DNA of 64,000 nucleotides from Ascarosepion bandense. Taxonomy: Eukaryota > Mollusca > Cephalopoda > Sepiida > Sepiidae. Positions 10,520-21,282 of this stretch are shown here, in pieces. Made by a program: the position numbers and the translations under genes. Position 1 is the first letter of the stretch, and each line of letters begins with the position of its first letter. The stretch is from positions 1,157,001-1,221,000 of the forward strand of contig JBBBDQ010001942.1 in NCBI GenBank assembly GCA_037127315.1, read 5' to 3'. The notes below the pieces were generated by a model. The model worked only from the letters and a program-made list of their open reading frames with translations. It was not told the DNA's origin and did no database searches.

Positions 10520-10905
10520 CAGTGGCATATCAACATCTATTGGTTATTTAATGCCAAAATCTAAATATTTTGTATATAATTCTATAATTTCAGGTTAAAG
10601 GTATGTTTTCTAGATATAATTTGTAGATTATAAAATGCATTTTTGATATATTTTTTAATATATTGCTGGTAATTGACCTTTTGCTGTAAAAAATATACTG
10701 TTGGTCATTTTGCTATAATAATAATATATTGTTGATTTTTGTTAGGGATTTCACTATTTTCCTATAATGAGGTCCTTACAAGTGCTACAACATTGGGTCA
10801 GGTTAGATTTGGAAACATCAATAGTTAAGAGGTGGTTCTACACTCCTCAAAGCCACCATTCTTCTGATCAGGAGCCTTGCTGCCAGATGTAGTTTATTCT
10901 CATAC
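10520..10905 (-). repeat. Unclassified repeat, copy 2 (pair with 3430-3850)
   Basis: Begins ggcatatcaacatctattgg and ttatttaatgcc, matching the 5S-SINE tail (30890-30920) in reverse, then continues through atattgctggtaatt and the acaagtgctac / tcctcaaagcc / ctgatcaggagccttgctgcc blocks shared with copy 1. Confidence 0.5.
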
Positions 10906-11207
10906 CCAGGACAAAGCACAGATATCACATTTCTGGTACCTACATACACACAATTTCCCCAAGTTAGAAATAAGATATTGAACAATACATTCCCCTTCCA
11001 CTGTACAATCCCTATCATCGGTTGAGCAATAAAATTGGAAAATTGGAAAAAAAAAACTATTTTTTAAAACCATAAACTAAGATAATTATAAAACTTTTTT
11101 GAACATTTTATATATTTTGGCAATATACATTAAAGTTTGTTTTTTTATTTTGTAGAAATATTTTCCAGTTTGCAGTTGAATCAAAACATGTGCACACACA
11201 TTCACAC

Positions 11208-11690
11208 ACGCTTACGGCCATGTCACTTTGAATACATCGGTTCTCGCTTGATCACCGAAGTTAAGACAAGTTGAGCCTGGTCAGTTCTTAGATGGGTGAG
11301 CGCTTGAAAATACCAGGTGCTGTAAGCGTTTAGTATCAGATATAAGTTGTGGTGCAGTGGATATTGGCTTGGAAAGTGAAATCAGTGAGCCGAGTTTGAA
11401 ATCCAGTTGAATACCCTGCATTCACTTAAGCGCTGGTACCCTTGGGAAAGGTATTAGTCCGTCTCTTTCTTCTAGTTATAGGTTAAATAACAGGGTAGGA
11501 CTTGGGGAACCTCTCCTTAAAAACAAATCCCAATGAATCTTGATACTCGAAAAGAAAAAAGTATTACTAGACACAAAAACTTATATAAAAACAACAATAA
11601 ATTGTTGAAAGAAAAAGGCATTACCAGCAATAAATGAAATAAAATAAAAAAATTTTGTTGGCAATAAATGACCCGCCAAGGTTGATACTG
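11208..11690 (+). mobile_element. 5S-tRNA chimeric SINE, copy 1
   Basis: 11213-11331 is clearly 5S rRNA-derived: ttacggccatgtcac, a ggttctcgcttgatcaccgaagttaag stretch, then gatgggtgagcgcttgaaaataccaggtgctgtaa, with the internal box C region intact. It continues into a SINE-A-type tRNA head (11345-11425, gtggtgcagtggatattgg and gagtttgaaatcc), its centre (11440-11490), and a private tail (11491-11690) shared with the minus copy at 30843-31369. Two internal Pol III promoters in tandem are implied. It is not a host 5S gene because of base changes and the fused SINE. Confidence 0.85.
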
Positions 11691-12240
11691 GTCTGAATAG
11701 ATCAATGTATAGCAATGGTAATTCCTTATCTAAAAAAAACTGAAATGTTTGGACTATAACAACCAAGATAAGGATACTGGTCTGAATAGATCAATGTATA
11801 GCAATGGTAATTCCTTATCTAAAAAACACCTAAAATGTTAGGTCTATAACAACCAAGATAAGGATACTGGTCTGAATAGATCAATGTATAGCAATGGTAA
11901 TTCCTTATCTAAAAAACAGCTAAAATGTTAGGACTATAACAACCAAGATAAGGATACTAGTCTGAATAGATCAATGTAGAGCAATGGTAATTCCTTATGT
12001 AAAAAACAGCTGAAATGTTGGGACTATAATAACCAAGATAAGGATACTGGTCTGAATAGATCAATGTATAGCAATGGTAATTCTTTATCTTAAAAACAGT
12101 TAAAATGTTGGGACTATAACAACCAAGATAAGGATACTAGTCTGAATAGATCAATGTATAGCAATGGTAATTCCTTATCTAAAAACAACTGAAATGTTGG
12201 GACTATAACAACTAAGATAAGGATACTAGCCTGAATAGAT
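11683..12240. repeat. 90-bp minisatellite, about 6 copies
   Basis: The marker gatactggtctgaatag recurs at a fixed 90-base step (11683, 11773, 11863, 11953, 12043, 12133, then a last at ~12222). Units differ by a few substitutions, including ctagt/ctggt alternations. The array starts right at the 3' end of the 5S-SINE tail. Confidence 0.95.
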
Positions 12241-12404
12241 AAAAAAAAAGATATGGACAAAACTATTTTTTAATTTTTTTGTTAGTTTTCAACCAACTCT
12301 GTATATTAAAGGGGGTGGGGAAAGATTTATGACAAAGAAGAAAATGTTTTTGTGATACATTCATCATTGGGACTTCAAGAGACTAGGTCTACACATACAC
12401 ATAA

Positions 12405-12650
12405 ATGAGAATTCTTTGGATCAAGTTACTGGATCCAACCAAGACTTTTATCCATGAGTCCTTGAGGATACTGAGACATCTAGAAGAGGCATGACTTGTG
12501 GAACAAGAACAAATTAATCCCAGAGAAAGAAATGAAGGGTTTAGTTTGAAATTGCGATCACCTGAAGAAGTTTATAGCATACAATGACTAAAATATTGTG
12601 AATATTGCCACAAAGAGGACAACAGTCCGTACTAAGCATATAGAGTAAAT
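12405..12650 (+). mobile_element. SINE-B, very degenerate copy
   Basis: Recognisable landmarks in order: tctttggatcaagttactgg, agaagaggcatgact, aatgaagggtttagtttgaaatt, cacctgaagaag, aatattgtgaatattgccac, gaggacaacagtcc. Confidence 0.55.
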
Positions 12651-12913
12651 TAATAATTTCCAATGGTTGATATCATTTTTTAATTCCCCAAAAGTAAATT
12701 TCACAGCCCTCCAAGTGACAGTGAAGTAAAGAGAAGAAGTGTTAGTACAAAATTTAAAACATGTTTCATATCTTAGTAAATATAGTCAAGTGTTAAGCTA
12801 ATTTTGCAAGGTATTACATTACCTTATAGTGCAAAGCAGCACTTGTTTTTGAAAATGTATCGGAAATCTGATCCACTCAATTTTTGATAATTCCTCTTTA
12901 AAAAAATTAGTAT

Positions 12914-13770
12914 CTGATATATCCCGTGAGGAGATAATCAGGGAAAAGAATAGTGCAAGAATAATACTTAACACTGAAGATAGAGTAATAGGGATTTATT
13001 ATACCGCAGTACAATAAACCAATAGACATACAAGAACACCAACGAATAGTAACAGGTATAACAATCAAGTAGACAATGTCTCTGTCTAGGACGTATGCGT
13101 CCGTCTAGTGAAGAATGCTTCCATCTAGTGACGATGGCTCTGTAGTTTGCTCTAGTCCCAGTCTTTTATAGACTGGGCCATATCTATTCCAGGGTAGAAC
13201 AGGATGTTCCTCTACAACAAGTATATTTTACCATTTATTCATAACCATGGCCCCAGTCAATTCTCACTTTAGAATTAGTATGAGCTGATCTTTGAAATCC
13301 ATCACATCAAACACTGTATCCAATCATCCTAAGCCTTATCTACGTTTACTCAAATCTGGAATCTTATATGATTGAAATAAATTACATTAAAGGTTTTCTT
13401 AATGTAATTTATTTCTATCATATGTTTTTTATTGTCACCAACGTCTATCCCCATTGAGTCAGCAACTAAAATTGACAACAAACAACCTAATTCTTCTTTT
13501 CAGTATTGATATATCCTGTGAGTGGATAATCAGGGAAAAGAATAGTGCAAGAATAATACTTAACACTGAAGATATACTAACAGGGATTTATTATACCGCA
13601 GTACAATAAACCAATAGACAATACAAGAACACTAACGAATAGTAACAGGCATAACAATCAGGTAGACAATGTCTCTGCCGAGGACGTAAGCGTCCATCTA
13701 GTGAAGAATGCTTCTGTCTAGTGACGTATGCTCTCGTCTAATGACGTATGCTCTTGTCTAGTGACGATGG
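12914..13770. repeat. Duplicated LTR-like segment (two ~250-bp homologous blocks)
   Basis: 12914-13145 and 13506-13770 are near-identical, each opening with tgatatatcc and holding agggaaaagaatagtgcaag, then tttattataccgcagtac and gacaatgtctctg, then short ctagtgacgatg-type repeats. On the minus strand each block ends ...ggatatatca, with an aataaa, so LTR ends are possible. Between them 13146-13505 holds a hairpin at 13372-13425 whose 17-base arms (gaaataaattacattaa) are perfect. Family unknown. Confidence 0.5.
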
Positions 13771-15150
13771 CAGTATTTACCAACCTTCCCACGCAAGGCT
13801 AGATGTGACACAAGGTTTATTTATTGTGGGTCTTCCCAGGCCAAAAAATGTCTGTCTATTTTTCCCCAGTCGTGATTCTACCCTTCAGCGGAACCACAAC
13901 TTGGTTAGTGCTCTCTACTCGGAAGCAGAGAGCGCTCTCTACCCGAAAGCAGACAGCTGACAGTGTCATAGAGTCGTCAGTCTAGTGACGATGCCAGTAT
14001 TTACCAACCTTCCCACGTAAGGTTAGATGTGACACAAGGTCTTTTTATTGTGGGTCTTCCCGGCCATATAGCCAGGCCAAAAAATGTCTGTCTATTTTTC
14101 CCCAGTTGTGATTCTACCCTTCAGCTGAACCACGACTGGGTTAGTTCTTATAGTGGGATATCTCTTATTCCTTTTCTAGTTGTAGGATTCCGTAGCAGGT
14201 TAACGGAATTTGGCCTTGTGGGAAGATAGCCCACTATAATTCATAAAATGATTATAAATTCAAGAAAGGCAATTTTGAGTGTAAAATAACATTTATACAT
14301 ATATACCTAGCAATTATGTTTTACAAATAAATTAATGCTTGAAATAAAAGTTCAATGGAAGTTAGAGCTCATGGCAAAATAATAATGAGCTGAAAGGGAT
14401 AAAAGAATGTTCATTGAAGATATAATGCTGAAAGGGTAAAAGGCTTAGTTGTGGGATTGATGTTCATTTTGAAGTTGCCGATTCCCAGGTCAGCGAGTCA
14501 GCAAGTTGGTATATGGAATGTCTTTGAAGAGGTCAGTTAGTACTTTGAGAGCAGGGGAGGAAGAGAGAGGCAACATAGTAGCTGCTCGACATAGGTCAAA
14601 GGAGAAACTAATTACACTCTTCTCCTCTCATCCTTCTGTCTGACTAAGCATTTTTGTCTTCGCTTTTTATATTGGCATTTTGAATCAAACGCTGCTAGTT
14701 TCGAATTTCATCCTTGTATTTGGTTTCGGGCTTCCCATTGGCTGGTAAATAAAATTGATAATTTGATCTTTGATTAATTTTTATTTTTCAACCAGAACAT
14801 CTGCGCGAACTTGGATGTGCATGACGATTTTTATTCATTTGCTTTTTAGTTATGAGAGAGTACACATCCGGTTCATTGCTTTTGTTCGGTCGGTATCACC
14901 ACATGCTCTCTGCTCGGAAGCAAAGAGCGCTCTCTACCCGAAGGCAGAGAGCTGACAGTGTCATAGAGTCGTCAGTCTAGTGACGATGGCATTATTTAGC
15001 TGTCCCTCCCAGTAAGGGCAACATATGACACATGGTCAGTTTATATCTGGGCTTTCCAGGCTATATGGCCCAGCCAAAAAATGTCTGTCTATTATTCCCC
15101 AGTTGTGCTTCTACCCTTCGGCGAAACCACGACTGGGTTATTGCTCTCTG
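13757..15150. repeat. ~220-bp repeat unit, three copies, third split off by an insertion
   Basis: Blocks at 13757-13976, 13977-14142 and 14890-15150 share gtctagtgacgatgg, tttaccaaccttcccac, agatgtgacacaaggt, cagccaaaaaatgtctgtc, gattctacccttc and ctctctactcggaagcagag. The second unit is interrupted between gttagt and gctctct by the element at 14148-14888. A short frame in each unit is not conserved as protein. Confidence 0.65.
14148..14888 (-). mobile_element. LTR-like element (second copy at 35706-36465)
   Basis: Homologous in reverse to 35706-36465. Shared landmarks are cccactata at the 3' end, a tatagtgggctatct motif close by, aaattccgttaac, the cacatccgg / gttcattgctttt(g)ttcgg region and tatcaccaca at the other end. 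The second copy has a good TATA box (atataaaaagcgg), absent as protein coding, which fits a solo LTR of about 740 bases. No 4-6 bp target duplication is convincing, so another DNA element class remains possible. Confidence 0.45.
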
Positions 15151-15708
15151 CTCGGAAGAATGAATGAAGAAAAAAATGTTAGAAAAAGAGTTCAAATGTA
15201 ACTGTGGCGTGACCTATGTCCGGGTTGGCATGGAGTGAAAAAGAAGAAAAGAAAATTGGTGGTGAGGGCGAGAGAAACTGTGACATGCCCTGTGTCTGGG
15301 TCGGCTTCTTGAATTTTCTTTCGCTACATTGCCACGAGCTCGTCACCTAACCACTCCCATGCCGACTGCCTTTTGATGTGAAGTGACGCGGTTTAAATAG
15401 TGAAACTTCTCATAATGCCAACTCCAGCGGAGCTTTATCAATTAGATGTGAAAATACGTCATATATAAATTTGCTGTTTTTAATCCAATCAACATTCACA
15501 ATTAGCTTTTCACCTTGATTTGTGAATTTTTTTAGTTGGGTTTTTCCAAAGTCGTTTGAATCTCTTTTTGCGGGTCTGTTCTAACTTCATTCTCAGCATT
15601 TTTTGTGTTACTAACCAGTTTACTTAATCTGTTTTTGAATTCCTCTTTATCTCAGTAGGGGACAATCTAATTGTCATTGTCTATCTTGTTGTTAAATGTA
15701 ATTCAAGT
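15151..15708. other. No gene recognised
   Basis: Moderate G+C for this window. A short open start (atgccaactccagcggagc, ~15415) could be the beginning of a retroelement gag but stops soon. Nothing else recognised. Confidence 0.35.
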
Positions 15709-15998
15709 AATGAATAGCATGGGTTTATCGTGTTCATTTCTTACATCCTTTGTTCTTCAAGATATCTTTAGGCCAATGTACATGGGGTTGAAGGATGTGC
15801 GTTGTGGTGCAGTGGATATTGGCTCGGAACAAGAAATTGGTGAGCAGAGTTTGATTTCCAGTTAAATTCCTTACATTCATTTACGCACAAATACCCTTGG
15901 GAAAGGTATTAATCCATCTCTTCCCTCCAGTTATGGGTTAAATAACAGGACAAATTGGGTTCTATAGCTTTAGCTGGCAACCAGTCTTCCACAGATAT
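15709..15998 (+). mobile_element. Duplicated locus copy 1: flank plus truncated SINE-A
   Basis: 15709-15794 (agcatgggtttatcgtgttc to acatggggttgaagg) and the SINE-A head and centre up to ccacaga match 16716-17003 closely. The SINE then breaks off into unrelated sequence, so the 3' half and right target duplication were lost from this copy. Confidence 0.8.
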
Positions 15999-15999
15999 A

Positions 16000-16155
16000 A
16001 AGTTGCCCCCTAGAACCACTGTATCTGAGGAAGGCCAAATTATAGTAGAGGGAGTCCTGAATAACGGTTTATATCAGGTAATCCCTATGGACGGGTCTGA
16101 TAATAATGAGGGAGAAGTGACAGTATGTAGTTCATTAGTGAAAGGATCAAGGACT
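16000..16155 (+). pseudogene. Possible copia-type GAG-pre-integrase fragment
   Basis: One frame reads TTVSEEGQIIVEGVLNNGLY and continues for ~20 residues. A G-x-I-x-x-x-G-x-x-x-N-G-L-Y pattern is typical of the pre-integrase segment of Ty1/copia polyproteins. Only about 50 residues are present, between a broken SINE and a mariner remnant, so the call is tentative. Confidence 0.3.
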
Positions 16156-16164
16156 GTATGCCTG

Positions 16165-16710
16165 CAAGCTTTCGGATCTGGTTAAAGTACCATTCAGCTG
16201 GCTTCGAATCAAAGAATTCTTGACACGCTTTCTCGAATTCATCAAATGAGTCGAATCGGTGGCCCTTCAAACAGTGTTGCATTGAGCGGAAAAGACCGTA
16301 ATCTGATGGAGCACAATCAGGACTGTAGGCTGGATGTTGCAGAACCTCAACTCCATCCAGCTCTTCAAAATTGTCTTTGGTCTTCCTGGGCAGTGTGTGG
16401 CTTGGCATTGTCCTGCTGCATCAAAGCGCACTTTTGGTTGATCATTGCCGGGTACTTTTGCTTCAACTTTTCGTAGACCCACTCAAGTTGCTGACAGTAA
16501 AGTTCGGCACTGATGGCACGACCATTCGGAACCAACTAAAAATACATGATTCCTTCAAAGCTCCACCAAACGCTCAACATGACTTTCTTGCCGAATCAAT
16601 CTTGTTTTGGAGCCGACAGTGTCTCTTGCCCTTTCTGAACCCATTGCTTGTCTCGATTGGGCTGGACCAGATAGACCCATTTCGCAAGTGTTTACAAACT
16701 TTTGGGACAA
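16165..16710 (-). pseudogene. mariner transposase C-terminal half (second family)
   Basis: Minus-strand translation gives, in order, a WVYEKLKQKYP-like stretch, a NxxCALMQQDNAxPH-like region (second catalytic Asp of the DD34D triad), then after a frame change HPAYSPDCAPSDYGLFRSMQ (about 16290-16349, third acidic position) and HRFDSFDEFEKACQEFF. The motif order is diagnostic for mariner. At least two frame breaks, no N-terminus and no visible terminal repeats. It differs from the mariner at 330-970. Confidence 0.85.
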
Positions 16711-16715
16711 CCTAA

Positions 16716-17107
16716 TAATAAATAGCATGGTTTTATTGTGTTCATTTCCTACATCCTTTGTTCTTCAAGATATCTTTAGGCCAATGTACATGGGGCTGAA
16801 GGATGTGCGTTGTGGTGCAGTGGAACAAGAAATTGGTGAGCCAAGTTTGATTTCCAGTTGAATTCCTTGCATTCATTTATGCACAAATACCCTTAGGAAA
16901 GGTATTAATCCATCTCTTCCCTCCAGTTATGGGTTAAATAACAGGACAGATTGGGTTCTATAGCTTTGGCTGGCAACCAGTCTACCACAGAAAGTAATGG
17001 CAACCTACTGCGAGATAATCTTCTGCCTAGTCATGTCTATTTTGAGACATGATTGCCCAAGGTGTGTATCACGTATGGTACTTAACTGACTGACTGACAT
17101 GGGGCTG
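16716..17107 (+). mobile_element. Duplicated locus copy 2: complete SINE-A with 11-bp target duplication
   Basis: acatggggctg occurs at 16788-16798 and 17097-17107, bounding a SINE-A (16799-17096) with a short head deletion (gatattggctcgg missing after gcagtgg). The left flank repeats that at 15709. The right junction and 3' flank are repeated again at 53483-53756. Confidence 0.85.
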
Positions 17108-17175
17108 GTGATTTTTTTTCCAGTTCTTCCTTTGATACTGTCTTCAACATGCTGCTGAAAAAGCTTAGATGAACT

Positions 17176-17505
17176 CTTCTTTTATGTGTCGTATCTCTTC
17201 AGAACCTAGGCGATCATAGTGTTCCACATCTCCCTATTCCTAGTAGCTCGTGCTTTCTCCTCTTACCCTTCCCAAAACCCTCTCTGCCATTCATTTCTAA
17301 AGTCCATCAAGTATGCTACACATTGCTTTCCCTGTATCGCTTCTTTCTATTTGACCTGTGAGTATCAGATTCTTTAAGCCCTCCTTCCTCATTACATGTC
17401 TCAGGAACTGAAAGTGTCTTTTTCTGATGTTAAGTATGAGTTTCTTTTCTGTTTCCATCCTATACAAAATCTTACTTACCATTCTTACTACAAACACCAT
17501 AATGC
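17176..17505 (-). pseudogene. LINE-1 C-terminal fragment
   Basis: Plus-strand landmarks (catctccctattcctagtagc, tctgtcattca-type segment, ggaactgaaagtgtc) are the reverse of the last ~110 codons of LINE-1; one frame gives KRHFQFLRHVMRKEGLKNLI. Part of the flank duplicated at 53648-53752. Confidence 0.7.
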
Positions 17506-17640
17506 CTCAAAGACTCTGTGAAAATCTAACTAATCCCATATGTACAATTTGTCTGTGGGGAGTGGAGGATAAGAAATTTAAAATTGATAAAGATTGATTT
17601 TCTAAGCACCACTTAGATGTGGCACAAGGTCAAAAGTCTG

Positions 17641-17730
17641 GGGTACCCAGTGAGGATTTAACTCACGAATTAGTTGTAATAGGTTCTAGCAAGACAAGCT
17701 TGCTAACCATTACATCACACTGAGTTGCCC
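17641..17730 (-). repeat. tRNA-like sequence (single SINE head?)
   Basis: Read on the minus strand: gtgatgtaatggttagcaag (A-box-like) and gagttaaatcctcac (B-box-like) about 35 bases apart, with gggcaact/agtt-type ends. No full cloverleaf pairs, so a decayed SINE head is more likely than a tRNA gene. Confidence 0.45.
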
Positions 17731-19450
17731 AAACCTGGGATTGTTTCTTGGCATATAAGAAATTTAAGTTACATGAGCATACATCAAGTTTTCAGAGATA
17801 AAGCAGACATTGTGGTGAGCTCTGACTTAATTTCAAATTTAAAAATATTTATTGTACATTCTGATTGGTGGCAAAACCGTAGCATTTTTTGTTTACTATG
17901 TATAAACGAGTGAAAGGTTTTTTTCTCCCAATTTGAGGCCAACATATTTAAAACCTACTTGTATGTGGTATAAAGGGATGACTGAAATTGATTTTTGGGT
18001 TGACATTAAAGTGCTACATGAATTCAGATTGCCCCGTTCTAGACAGAAAATGACACAGAAAAAATTTAGACTACCCATTGGTGCTGACAAAAATTGAAAC
18101 ATATTCCAGTCATTCCCATCTCAAAGAAGTCTTTGGTTAATCCAATAGGAAATTTTAATCTTTGCTGTTGCCACAAGGAAAGGAAGCCAAGAACTTTCTT
18201 CACACAAAAAAGTTTACCTAATTTCCCTTTGAAAACCATTCAGGAAAATATTTCGCTTTTTCTCCATTTTATGTAGTTTTCTGAGGACTTTATGCATTAA
18301 TATAATTGTGGCATTTGGAATTAGAAGGTACTTTCTGCCACAAAATGAAAAAAGAAACCCAAAAAACATACACATACTTACACCTAACTGATTTTTACAT
18401 GGTGGAAAGTACCTTCTTGTACTGAAGGCCTCATTTATGGGCTAAATAGTAGGATTTGAAAAAAAGCAAAAGAATTATTTTTACAATCTAAAATGTTCCC
18501 ATTAATCTACAAGGGGTGGGTGGAAAAATGTAAAAAAAAAGACTCTCGCGGGGTCTCCTCTTTTTCCAGGATAATAGGCTCATCTAGAGTATATATATAC
18601 TCCTGCATAGAAGCAAGACATGGTGAGACATCAAGAGATTCACAAGACATTGTCAGATCCGAGAGATACCAAGAATACAGCTTCAATAGTTCATAGTAGC
18701 TCTGAGCTCCACTCAGCAGAATATTATTATACAGCACACGTCAGCTTCCAGCATGGACATACAAATCCTACAACAGCTTCATTTCAGAGACATTTTGTAT
18801 ATCCGTCTTACTAACTGTATTCCTGGATTACTAACCTGTGTTCAAGTTGTATTCTTTACATTTAATAGACTTATTTTTCTATTTCAAATTCTGTTTGTTG
18901 TTCCTTTATTTTGTGCGGTTCCTATCACGGAATCCACAACAAAGACAATCAATCAAACAGAGATTGTCAATGCATACCTATAGTAAAGATCAATATAATA
19001 CATTTATATATGAGCTGTTTAGAATTAGAGGGTACTTTGCATGGTAAAATAAAAAACAAGAAAATTGTGTTTAAAGTTTGTTGACATTCAAAATGCCATA
19101 ACCTTTGATCTATTTGAGATAAACCACTCAATTTTTTTAAGTAAGCTAAAAGCATTTACTTTAACATACTAATGATGGAAAAGCTATGTGGCATTTTAGA
19201 GCAAAAGACTTTATACGTACATAACACAAACAGAGCACTACCATAGCACAACTTTTGCTCAATAAAAGAGTGACATTATGCTCACCACAAGCCAAATAAA
19301 AAGTTTAAAATATGTCTAATGGCAAATATAAGCACTCTAATGAATTTTCATGAAAAAAATATCATAATCTGATTTGTGATCATAAAGGTAATCATTATAC
19401 ATTGTTATTGGTTAGATAACAACCGTAATGAGAAGACAAAAATATTAAAA
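17731..19450. other. No gene recognised
   Basis: A+T-rich DNA without supported coding sequence. An imperfect hairpin at ~18323-18420 (agaaggtactttctgccac / gtggaaagtaccttct) shares its arm with 21460-21478 and 22588-22605, hinting at a small inverted-repeat element family. Confidence 0.4.
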
Positions 19451-19505
19451 GTACAGTACTGTGCAAAAGTATTAGGGAAAGAACAATTTTATCTTTTATG
19501 AGGCA

Positions 19506-20029
19506 CTAGCAGTATAGCCCGGCATTGATCGAGTGTAATGAAAGCTTTAAAACTAATCCATGGTCCTGGAGCTCAGACTCAGCCTAAAGAATATTTGTGT
19601 GAAGTTTGGTGAGAATCGGATAAAAATTGTGGATTTGTATAAAGAACATACAGACAGATAAACAGACACACACACAAACATCTTGCCTTTTATATATATA
19701 TATATTATCGATTTTCTGCACTACTGTAAGAACTGCAACCTCGAAACTCCTGAATATCATTTCTTTGTCTTTGTCTATGAGTGTATCATATTTGATTAAA
19801 ATCGGACCACTCCTTCTATAACCCGATTTTTTCAATTATTGATTTTCGATATTTATTGGGGGTACCTCATCACAAAACCTAGCTAAGAACACTTGCCGAC
19901 GCTTATTGTACAACTGTGCAAATTTTCAAGAAAATCGGTTCAGCTATTTCGGAGTCTATAGGTAAGAGACACACACACACACTGACACATACACACACAG
20001 GCAAAGTTCCATTTATAAATAAGTTTAGA
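19506..20029 (-). mobile_element. Short Helitron, complete, short subfamily
   Basis: Read on the minus strand it starts TCTAAACTTATTTATAAATGG and ends with a hairpin (cccgg/cattgatcgag region) about ten bases before CTAG, inserted between A and T with no target duplication. All are Helitron hallmarks. It carries internal (CA)n and (TA)n and no Rep/helicase frame, so it is non-autonomous. It sits inside the Tc1-like element and is therefore younger than it. Confidence 0.85.
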
Positions 20030-20138
20030 TATTGACAGAAAATAAACAATTTAATTAAAGTAATTTTATTTGATTTACTCAACAAATGCTTTAACAAGAA
20101 AAAAATATTTGTTACAAAATAAATTTAATATTTAGTAT

Positions 20139-20335
20139 AATAGCTTTTTGCTTTGATCACAGCCTTCATTCTGTCAGGCATTGACATCACAAACTTCTTC
20201 AATGTATCTAATGGTATCTCCTGCCAAGCAGCTTGTATTTGTTCACAAAGTGTGTCTTGCAAAGTAACATTAGATTTATCAATTTTTTATTCAAAATATC
20301 CCATAGATATTCAATAGGATTGTGGGGGTCAATTC
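20139..20335 (-). pseudogene. Tc1-like transposase C-terminus
   Basis: Minus-strand frames give DPHNPIEYLWDILNKKL (catalytic Glu of DDE in NPIE-LWD), then after one frameshift ...QAAWQEIPLDTLKKFV, MPDRMKAVIKAKSYYTKY and a stop. This is the classic Tc1 ending. Only about 65 residues remain; N-terminal helix-turn-helix and both Asp positions are gone. Confidence 0.85.
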
Positions 20336-20415
20336 AAATACCAAAGCCTTCCTCCCTCTTCCTTTTTACTTAAATAATAGTTACAAAGGTTTGGCTTTTC
20401 ACCCTGTATTTGAAT

Positions 20416-20573
20416 TTCAGTGAGATTTTTAGGAAAATCACCCATGTCCTAATACTTTTTCACATTACCGGTAGTGTGCAAAAATGTTAGGACAGGGGTG
20501 ATTTTAAACTTTATTTAATCCCTTATAAAAGATAAAATAGTTCTTGTCCTAATACTTTTGCACAGAACTGTAT
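20416..20573. mobile_element. Tc1-derived MITE with central ACCGGT palindrome, copy 1
   Basis: aaaatcacccatgtcctaat ... taggacaggggtgatttt forms a ~70-base near-palindrome centred on accggt (~20468). To its right taatacttttgcacagaactg completes a ~105-bp inverted-repeat unit. A close relative is at 21283-21430. Confidence 0.65.
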
Positions 20574-20925
20574 ATATATATATATAACCCCTTTACAACA
20601 CAGAATAACACCTCTACAAAGAGAACGAAACAAACAGATGCCCATAAGACATTTTTCATGTTACCATTTCCCCATCATCAAATGTTACATAATATAGACG
20701 ACCTAATAACTAGCTTATCGTGATCTCTTAAATTTACTCACCCACCTCCACCCTCTAACCTCATCCCCCATCCAACCTAAACTTAACTTTCTATTGGTTA
20801 ATCGAGTCTTATCTACTAGAATTTCCTTAATTCTGCCCTTATGCTCCACATTAACTGTCTGAAGAAGGGTAACGAATTGTTTTTTCAAATTTCCATAAAA
20901 ATTATTTCCAACACGAGTGACCAAC
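20574..20925. other. No gene recognised upstream of the ribozyme
   Basis: C-rich stretch 20735-20775 (cacccacctccaccctctaac) within A+T-rich DNA; probably part of the same unclassified element that carries the hammerhead. Confidence 0.35.
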
Positions 20926-20984
20926 CATCGCCTGACGAAGTACAAATAATAGTAGTGAAACATGATAGCTGTTGTGTAGCGATG
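20926..20984 (+). ncRNA. Hammerhead ribozyme motif, type I, near-complete
   Basis: All three stems and the conserved core can be read. Stem I: CATCGC (20926-20931) pairs perfectly with GCGATG (20979-20984). Core: CTGACGA (20932-20938) and GAA (20957-20959). Stem II: AGTAC / GTAGT around an 8-base loop, one G-G mismatch. Stem III: 20960-20966 with 20971-20977 (A-T, C-G, A-T, then wobbles), loop AGCT. A15.1-U16.1 pairing is kept and the cleavage triplet is GTA, so cutting is predicted after 20978. Known in Penelope-like elements, retrozymes and some SINEs. A paralogue with covarying stems lies at 59446-59504. Function is untested. Confidence 0.75.
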
Positions 20985-21030
20985 TAAAATATTTTTTATT
21001 ATAACTACTTATAATAAAAATATTACAATA

Positions 21031-21036
<6 letters not shown>

Positions 21037-21077
<41 letters not shown>

Positions 21078-21093
21078 ACATGTATATATATAT
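21037..21093. repeat. (TA)n microsatellite
   Basis: Almost pure at-dinucleotide run about 50 bases downstream of the hammerhead. Confidence 0.9.
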
Positions 21094-21282
21094 TGTGGAT
21101 CTCAGGAATGGGGCCCGCACAAAAAAATGAACAATGACCACTAATTGAGACAGAAAATAAGTTATTAACGTAAGAATACAGACTTGAATGAAGATTAGTA
21201 GTCCAGGAATGCGGGTTAGTAAAAAGTATGCGTAGAAGTCTCTGGAAGTTAAGCCGTAGTATATTGAGTATGTCCACGTCGG

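Larger units (their letters stand above)
19453..20573 (-). mobile_element. Tc1-like transposon remnant, broken by a Helitron
   Basis: Terminal repeats face each other: cagtactgtgcaaaagtatt at 19455-19474 on the plus strand and taatacttttgcacagaactg ending at ~20571, each next to TA, the Tc1/mariner target. Both are followed inward by a gataaaatagttctt-like stretch. A Helitron occupies 19506-20029 and the transposase C-terminus lies at 20139-20335. The right end is a short inner inverted-repeat unit (see 20416-20573). Confidence 0.7.

Noticed and set aside
11208..11331. Host 5S rRNA gene
   Set aside because: Base changes, and the sequence continues into a tRNA-like SINE head shared with another locus, so it is a SINE head.
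14770..14955. Small protein frame
   Set aside because: Spans the junction of two repeat families and is not conserved between copies.
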